Source of the DNA: Haliotis asinina
Lineage: Eukaryota > Mollusca > Gastropoda > Lepetellida > Haliotidae
Direction of reading: 5' to 3'
Length of the DNA: 64,000 bases
Assembly (NCBI RefSeq): GCF_037392515.1
Contig: NC_090291.1
Coordinates: 18,317,501-18,381,500, forward strand
Below the pieces are notes generated by a model. The model saw nothing but the letters and a program-made list of their open reading frames with translations. It did no database searches and was not told where the DNA came from. Positions 14,101 to 23,400 of the stretch are shown here, in pieces (position 1 is the stretch's first letter; the number at the start of each line of letters is the position of its first letter). The position numbers and the translations under genes were made by a program.

Positions 14101-14413
14101 AATTAAACAATGATTGCAGTCTATTTTCAGTTGATAGTGTGAGGTTTTAGAGCACACAAGCAAATGATCAAAATTATGCTTCAGTTCAAAGTGTGACTAC
14201 ACGCGATGGCGCGTGTCCCGGCAGTCATATCACTATATGATCCTAGTGGATTTTATACATAACACATTGGTAATAAGACGTGACTCGACATCAGTTACTG
14301 GGACAAGGCATGTTCTTCGTCAGGAACATTCACAACTGTCGATGTGGCGTGGACGATAGATGCGTTAATTATTCCATGTCTCAACTAACATCAGCAGGGT
14401 TGTTACAAGTGCA
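8151..14413. other. Upstream flank of gene 1; no gene seen
   Basis: About 6.3 kb without a supportable exon. Frames of up to 117 codons occur (for example 11716-12069 plus and 10841-11152 minus) but lack recognisable domains and splice-linked neighbours. One exact 40-base phrase, ATAATGCTTTATAGTTGTGG and the 20 bases after it, occurs near 10449 and again near 11291. A promoter for gene 1 should lie toward the right end, but no clear TATA box is visible. Confidence 0.4.
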
Positions 14414-14480
14414 ATGAAGTTTCTACACAGCTGCCTTCTTCTCTCCGTCCACCTCCACCTCGTCCTGCCTCTTCTGACAT
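14414..14480 (+). CDS. Gene 1 exon 1: signal peptide
   Basis: ATG opens a 22-codon hydrophobic leader (MKFLHSCLLLSVHLHLVLPL then LT), ending one base into a codon at a GTGAGT donor. The paralogue's first exon ends in the same phase with the same ACA-T before its donor. This supports the assignment despite a 6.6 kb intron. Confidence 0.8.
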
Positions 14481-17400
14481 GTGAGTAGTGTTTCGATAGT
14501 CATCAGCGTCCCATACGTCGCCCTTAACCATGTCTTCTAGATGTAACACTTGAATGTGTGACACAGTATATTTACTTTGGGTTAGCTTTCATATCAACAA
14601 ATCCGTGAAGATCAGAGTTAGAAACTCATGCCTGCCGTAAAGGGCGACTGACGAGACTGGGTGGTCAAGCCGGCTGATCTGGTTGACACACGACATCGTA
14701 TCTCAGTTGCGTAGATCGATGCTCATGATACTGATCACTGAATTGTATGGTCCAGACTCGATCATTTGCAGAGCGCCACGACGTATCTGGAGTGTGGCGT
14801 TAAACAATAAACCAAATCAAGTCACATACATGACTGCAACTAACAATGTCCATACACAACATATACCTCATGATGTTCCCGTCTACATCTCTTTCACTTG
14901 TGCCAAGACTTCATTTTCACCTCATTGTGATTTTCTGAATGTGATCTTGATCTTTGTATTGCGAGAACATTACCTGGGACGGGTACTTTTTTTAGAAAGG
15001 AGGGATGCGCAGCTACCAAGAGAGGTTGTGGGTGTATCATAGTTTCACGCGTTTTCTTTAAAATTTCTGGACGAAGGACGCACCTTTACACCTACCTCTG
15101 AATCTGACCATGATAAGAATGCACTTACGCTTGTGACCCCCAAATGGTTATATCACATTATAAAGAATACGTCAGGTTTCAGTGACGACATGTGGTCTGT
15201 TTGATATGCATTCAGAATACAAATCCTACTGGGCCTTTCAAACACTATAGCTTAATTACTAGTTACAGTGATGCCAATGTCGATTGAGAATATTGAAGGA
15301 TGATTTTACCTTCAAGGAATATTAACTAATTTATGTATCACACGCAAAAGTAGACTATCTGTCATCACTTGCATACCACTTCTTAAATGGCAACGGGTTG
15401 TCGTACAGGAAATCTTCTATTCTAGGTTCGAATCCCACTTCAGATCATAACAGCATCACTCTATGTTGGAATTTACTCCATGCAGTTTTGGTTTCAAGGT
15501 AATTGAGGCACAGGACCAACATCACTCGCCGTCCTTCCATATCAAGGTGGCACATCTTAATATAACTGAAATGGTGATCAATTCAGCGTAAAATAAACCT
15601 TTGTCAGTCAATCTTCTTAGAGCCCCATTGTCGAGCCAATAGAAGGTCACTAGAGATAGTCATGTTATCTAGTTAGATTTAGGTTCTAGACAATGCAGTT
15701 TTCTGATCATAATGCTCCGGGCCCATTTATCCCATTGCAACGCTACATTGCCTCGCCATTACAACATTCCGAATGCCCATTTCCACAAAGCTGACAGTCA
15801 GTTAGTTTAATCGATCCTTAACGCTAGACATCAGATGTATGTCCGTGGGCTTGTTTGTCCCATTTCACAGACAGTCAGTTCAGCCCCCAATTCCCAGAAG
15901 TGTTTGGTCAGCAATTGCGCTCGTGAAGGCAGGGGAACTATCGGTAAAAAATCATACATTAACCGAGTCGTTTTTATACAGAAACTTCTCACACCAAGTA
16001 GGTTGTTGTTGTGGCACGTTCGGGTTGATTCTACCTTACAGTTTAATAGATTTAGAAGGGTGACAGATAATTACAATGGCATTTATTGGCCATGGTTTGC
16101 AATAATATGCGTAATGTACATGTATTGATACTGTTACATGTTCTGGAATTGAAGAACCTATCTACAAATTTCGCCCACTCTCTAACCACGTTCCCTTTTA
16201 ATGGATCTGCATATATAAACAACCATATGTCTTCTAACGTAGTGGTGAAAAATGAACGTATTGTAACAATACAATAACTAACTATATAATTTTATAACTA
16301 ATTACTAACTAAACAATTATATTCGACAGCGTTTATGTGGTCAAATTTAACCATTCCTCTTCCAGACACTGCATCCATGTTTGAACAGCTTCACCTCATT
16401 CGACAATAGAAGGGATGCACAACAAATTATTGATTTGGGCTTTAGTTACAGTTTTATTATCTCCACAACGCCGTGCAAAACCTTGTGTGTGTTCTGCATC
16501 AATTGCAATAGGGTATCCAAATACAAGAATTATGGTATTGGTGTTGTCTGCATATATTATAACCATGCATGATGTTCCGAGAATGGCTTTGTGTATCTTG
16601 CAGGGAACACATTCAGTAACATGCACTAAACCGGAGAGACAGTGTGCCCTTTTGCCCTAGGACACCTCTCATCTAGAAATATGCACATGAATATTTACAG
16701 AATACAGTCCTTATTATAAATGGCAATTATGAAAGTTCTCTTTGTTGATGTATATGCTTAGCAAACCCTTGGCATATTCCACGTATTGATGTGGAGACTG
16801 TTTTACACTGATTACAAAAACATTTAAGAAAACAAAATGATATAAAAAGAAAATTAAAGTCCCTGGAATTAGGTAACTTGCAAACTTCCTCTGAGAGGAA
16901 TTCACAAAACGTGAATATCAACGATACCAAAAGGATAAAGGTATTCAGAACTACATCTCATTGTCGCAAAGTTCTCAAATAATGGTTGTTATGATTGTAT
17001 GAACGACTTCTAGTGATCCATTGTACAAATAACGACTGTCAGTAACCATCCTCGACCAAGCTTTGAGTTCCCAGCGTTAGAATTCTCTGCAGTTTCTCAT
17101 GGAATGGGTATTGTAATTCCTGGACACATTTAGTGGGAGAGTCTCTATCTTGAACCTGATGTTACAATGTTCGATGGGATTGATATAGGGGCTCCTTGTG
17201 GGCCATGTTAACGTTCCTTGAAAGTTGAGATCTTCCGTATAATCCCTGAAAATCGGACGACTGGCTGGGGGGTGGGCATCACCTTGAGGCAGGCTCGGCG
17301 GTACCCAGTACCTCTGTTCATAACGTTCAATACTAAGTGTGCCATATACTGTTCTGAGATTGATCATACGAAAATACTATTATTGAACCACTAGCAGCAA

Positions 17401-20400
17401 GTATACTACCCCTCAAAAGTTAAGACTCACTTAAAGTGAGTGAGTGAGTTTAGTTGAACGCCGCACTCAACAATATTCCAGCTATATGGCGGCGGCCTGT
17501 AAATAATCAAGTCTGGACCAGACAATCCAGTGATCAACAAGTGAGCATCGATCTGCCCGATTGGGAACCGATGACATGTGTTAACCAAGTCAGCGAGCCT
17601 GACCACCCGATTCTGTTAGTGGCCTCTTACGACTTTTATGGCAAGCATGGGTTGTTGAAGGCCTATTCTACCCCGGGACCTTCACGGGTCAGACTCACTT
17701 AAATCACTGATTATATGTTATGTATATACATGTGGTTACATCGAAGACTGACTTCCCCACTAGCTTGGGGCAATCAACTGCAGACTTTATTCTGGTGAAT
17801 TGCTCGAGAGTCATGCTTCAAATTGCCGGAAAGCATATGCAAATATTGTTAACTGCTGCGTTGTGGGGTAGAGTTTTGAAAGAACTTGAAACTTTTCTTC
17901 ATTTATTGACCTCATGGCAATAACATTTTCAAAGTTACGATTGTGTATTATAATGCATCAGTACACGTGTAAGCAATACCTTTCAACAGTAAAATCAAAA
18001 TCAAGTTTAGAAACGTTGATTGAAGTGGCTACACTCCCATTATAGTGAGTCTACCTTTTTATGGATAGTATAGTTCAGATACATGGATCATATTCCTGGT
18101 GATATGGTTATTTAGGGCGTCTCAGCGAGACCACCGAACTAATCACCGCGTCCTCCAGTTGAGATTTTCTGCGGACAGACCTTCCTGTTTGTGAGGAAAG
18201 GACGTCTGATCGAATGACGTTCCTTTAGTCCAGCAGCCTTAGCCTCATACTGCTGGCACAGGTGGTGCCCACTCTCTACTGCCAGTTCAGTGCACACGGG
18301 AATGCGTCTTGCCAGACAGAAAAAGACACAGTCATGACGGTAACTGGCCTCTTCTGCCTCCCATGTTTTTGGCGATGTTTTACTTCACCGACGGCGACAT
18401 GTTTTCAAACTGTTATTAATCGACTAATAACCGTATGGTTGATGTTAAAATTAACACACAGGACGTCCCAAGGGCATACATGTGAAGAACTTTAACATTC
18501 TGAAAGTCTTTTCATGCTAGCTCTGTCAAGCTTCTGAATACTGTAATGCTGCTCCTGCAACTATGAGGTGAGTTTGCGACCAATAGCGTTTGCGATTTTG
18601 CACATGCCTGATACACATGTGCTCATGAAGGCAGGGTATTATCATATTATCACCTGCTTGTACAAAATTGTTTAAAATATCACTTGTGCTCAGGTGGTGC
18701 TTGATTAATTCTTATGTGTATGTTTGCACACGTTTTGTTATTAGTACTAGTACTAGTCCGCTTGTATTGAGCTCATGTCCGGTCATCTCCCCGGGAACCA
18801 TACAGTCATGCTGCCTGTTATGCGCAATCAACTAAACAGTCTCATTGCCAGCACATCCTCACGGGTACACATTTGGATCAATATGGATATCCTGTCCAAG
18901 GATACTACATAAATGTGCCCACCCCGGGAGCCGAATGGAGGTGCCTCCACCGGGGATCGAACTCGGGCGTTCATTGTGATAGGCAGATGCCTTACCACTG
19001 CACTACTGCGCTCCACATTGTTATAATAACCATTTCGTTTGCTGCTAGTAGGGCAAGGGTTATCTATAAGCTCTTCAGCGGTATAATGAACTTAACTATT
19101 GACCCATGCTCAACACTCAAACCACAGTATGCCACAATATAGTGAGCCTCTCTTCAAAACTTTGAACATCAAACAGTGTAAACAGCTCAGTGCTTGTTTA
19201 ATCCCATACAGAGTTCGCTCGAATCTAGATCTGTCTGAGCAAATACAAAGAATATTGACATACTGGGTCTTTGCAAACTGCAGGTTTCATTATATGGTTA
19301 ATATGAAGCACATGTGCACAGTCACTGCATCGACCGCAGGAAAACTGTACGGCTCCATCAGACATTACGATATTGAGTTTGTGTGTTACGGTTCTCGTGG
19401 GGAAGATACGTCCATTCTCATAAACCTAATGGCTTGTTGGTGCAACCATGTAATTCAACCATCGAGTAGTGTCGATGGGTCTGGCCATCAGTTGATTAGC
19501 AATCGCGATTGAGAATCATATTGTGCAGGATTTACATGCTTAAACTTCAGATGCGTTCATGCTCAACATTTAGGTTGTGGAGGTCCCTAGATAAATCGAT
19601 GGGGTTGCAAAGTTGTTTGAAGGATTGAATTAACACTTTCTTTCAACTTTTAATGGCAGTGCGGTCGCATTACGGTTTGGTGCGTGCGTGCGTGCGTGCG
19701 TGTGTGTCTGTGTCTGTGTGTGCATACGTGCGTGGGCGGTCCGCATGGTTTACATAAGGATTTATGTATATGTATAGATGATACAAAGGAGACAAATTTG
19801 GAATTCAAATCATGGTTAGTTATCGGAGAATAATTATTGTCACAATGCTTTAGATGTTCACCCCGGTAATAAAACTCGTGAAGGTCCAGGTTTGACTTGG
19901 TCTTCAATAACCAATGTTTGTGATGACATCGTTCTCAGTTGCGTAGATTGATGCTCATGCTGTTGATCACTGAATGCTTTTTCTGGATTCGATTATTTAA
20001 GCCGCCAGAATATTGCTGACTGATGCGTTAAAGAACAAACCATCCAAGCAACATATAGGACATGTGCTCCAAAACACAAGGTTGCTCTGTAGCGTAGTGA
20101 TATTGTTGTCACTTAAGGTAGTTCTAGGCGTGATGCAAACGTCATGGAATAATATTCGTCTTGCGTTGTCCCAACAGAAGGGTTGGTGGATTCATGGTGA
20201 CACGTTACTTTTGACATGGACGTATTTGCGTTTTGCTTCATGTCAAGTAAGGGCGGTGGTGTAACCGAAGTTCGGGTTTGATTCCCCACATAGGTACAAT
20301 ATGTGAAGTCCACTTCTGGTGTTGCCGGTGTTGCTGGAACTCACCAACTCACTCACTGCCAAACATTGAGACCATCTATTACAGTGTCTAGTTGTAAAAT

Positions 20401-23400
20401 GTGAAATCGTTTTCTTCAGTGTTTCACAAAATACAACTTGTAATACAAGAGTCCTGCGTCATATATTCCTTAAAAAAAGGGAAACATTTTTTTACACTGA
20501 ATATTAGCCAGTTCTCAGGAAGTAACACGAAAGCTGCAAATGAGTGTTGACCTTTGCTTGGGTATCATTACGATTATGTTTTAACTGAACACTTGTAAAC
20601 ATTCATAAAGGATACTGTGACAAACTGGTGCCAGACTAAGGTCAGGTCAAGCATCCAGGAATAATATCAAACCATTTTTGTCATGTATTGTGAAACCAAA
20701 AAGCGTCAAATGACTGCGTTGAATGTGATTTACGAGCTTAAACATGGAAAGCAATTGTGTGTACTGCGTCGAAAAAGAAATGCTTTCAGTTCCTTTTTCA
20801 GGTGATTAAATTGTTTTCTCTCGAAGACGGTCATGAACTGCATCCCGGATGCATCATGTCTGGCGTTTTAATAATAACAGAATAGACATAAAAGCACGGG
20901 TCAGTCGGGAGTAACTAGAACTTATTAACACATGAACTGGCTGCCAGACAGCCTGAAATAATTGACTCAAGATGGTTTCAGTGAACATGTGCTCGCGCCT
21001 TGTCTCATTTTTGTTGCATTAGCAGATGGAAGGTTGAGCACGTTGCGTCGATCTCTGTTTCAGACTACATGACAGAATGGTGCTCTATGGGTGTGCTAAA
21101 TATGATGGACCGTCCAATCTCTGCGGGAAGGCTGCGTCTCACGTACGAGAATGAACGATACCGGAAGGACATGTCTTGCACGATGTCCATCCGGACACCT
21201 GCTGACCATCACCTGATGGTCAGATTTCTGGACATGGAGATCGAAGGGTTCATGTCGGAGGGCTGTGAGTCTGATTACTTGATCCTCTATGATGGTCCGG
21301 ATGACAAGAGTCCTTCTATGGATAATCATAAATATGTCGAGCAATATACAAGTAAGTCTGAAGTACCAGTTTTCGGGGTGAGTGGATTTAGTTTAATCAA
21401 CCAACATTCCCCCTGTATCACCTCCGGGGAGATCAGGATGGGTTTTCAAGTGTTATTAAAATGAACCATTTCCGTTTTTTAAACTTCTTTCTAAATTCAG
21501 AGATCGTACCATTGCGATATGAATGTTTCAATAAGTATATTTTCAATTTTCAGTTTTACAAGAATGAAAAATAAACATCATTGGTCTCTGTTAAATAGCA
21601 TTTTACCTTTAATTCTAATGGCTTTACGTGTTAAAATTGCACGATCACGAATTGTGACCTCATCTAGTGTATGACAGTGTTCAGTGTGACGTCATGTGTT
21701 TCGCACAGGTGTTTGAGTACACGTAGGATTTCTCCACCATTTATAGAACATCACCCTAATCACAGATTCATAAACATTGTCAGATAAGGTTCGATCAACC
21801 ACCCATATAATTAAACTCAATAAAGACTCTTACAATGAAAAAAAATTACACAAACGGCAGGTTAAACAAGCAGTTTAGTCAGGGCTAAATACAGCCGTAA
21901 ACCTTTTACAATGATTTTTAACACAACATCTGGATGCAATAAATTTGACCATCATTGTGCCGATAGTAATTCCCTGTTTTGACATCCTCCATCGTACAAT
22001 GGACTTAAGAATTGATTTGCACCACAGTTCGTTTCTTCTAAGAAAAAAACACGTTAACGCAGTGAATGTTAGAATAGTATGCTTCTCAACATGTTACATA
22101 ACCCTATGAGGACTGCAAGTTACAAGTGTCCAGCAGCACTGGATCAGTGTCTTATCAGATTTCTCCACAATTTTGTTCGGGTTTAGGAAGGGACGTTAAC
22201 ATTATCCTATGGCATTATTATTTACCATAATACTAAGCCACCTAATAAGACATTTAAACCATCAATATTATATATAATCACGATTAATGAAAGACGGTGT
22301 TTCAGTATTACATATTTTAAGAACACCTATGCCAGAGGCAGGACATGAGATAGTGTGACAATATTTATGGACAATATGACTGTGATTACATGACTGTGGT
22401 ACATGTATGTTTCGAAGAGCTGTGCGTGCGTGCGTGGGTGCGTGGGTGCGTGGGTGCGTGGGTGCTTGCGTATGTACATGCTTGTGTGTTCATGTGTGTC
22501 ATTTGTGCTTGTTTTCCAAACGTTGTGACATTTGGGAGATTATATTTTGTGTGTTTCAGAAACGCCCATAACAAACAAATTATGTGGGTCTCTCACTCCT
22601 CGCGCAACGTTTGTCACCACCGGCGATGTCGTCACATTTGTGTTCTTCAGCGACATGACAGTCGAATACAGAGGATTTGACCTCATTTTTACTGCATTCC
22701 ATACTGGTAAGATTCTCTCTCACTGCCATTCAAAGTGTTATGCAGCGTTGAAGTGATAGGAGCGTCGACAGTGCCAATGCTTGACCGTGAATGACCCACT
22801 TGTCCTGTCTGCGATTCTTTCCTATCCCGATCATTCAAATTACAAAAATACAACTTGGAAGTTATGTCCCGTAGCCGTACAAGTATCCGCTTGTCGTGCG
22901 TTGGAGTAATTACGATTACAACCGTTCACAATACAATACTCTGTGAAGTATTACAAACATATTTGTGAAGGATTCTGTAATCATTGTTCGAATCACTTAT
23001 TTTCCTCGATTGTTTCCTGTTTTTGTTGACATCCATGCACAGCAAACGCCTGGAACCTGCCTGATTACTTGATGTCCTGTAAGTCAGGTTTATGACTAAT
23101 TCTGCTTGAATCCAAATAGTTCAATCGCTACGACTCCTTTGCTTTTCTGTTACCAGTGCAAAACGTCCCCATCTTCTTGTTTTCTTTTTCGTCTTATGGT
23201 CTGTCGTTTATCTTGGCACATACAGTGTGTAGTAGTTGTGACAGTACCAGTGCGTTCGGAGAGACAAAGACGTCAATGGTCCTCCTACCACGAGCCTCTA
23301 GGGACATATTTGTGCTGTATGAGAATGAGTGTAGCGTTAGGTCGCATTGAGCAATATTTCAGGAATATTACAGGAACAGTAGAAATGGACTTCACAAATA

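Noticed and set aside
19099-19512. 137-codon plus-strand frame in gene 1 intron 1
   Set aside because: No recognisable domain and composition like its surroundings; no splice partner in phase.
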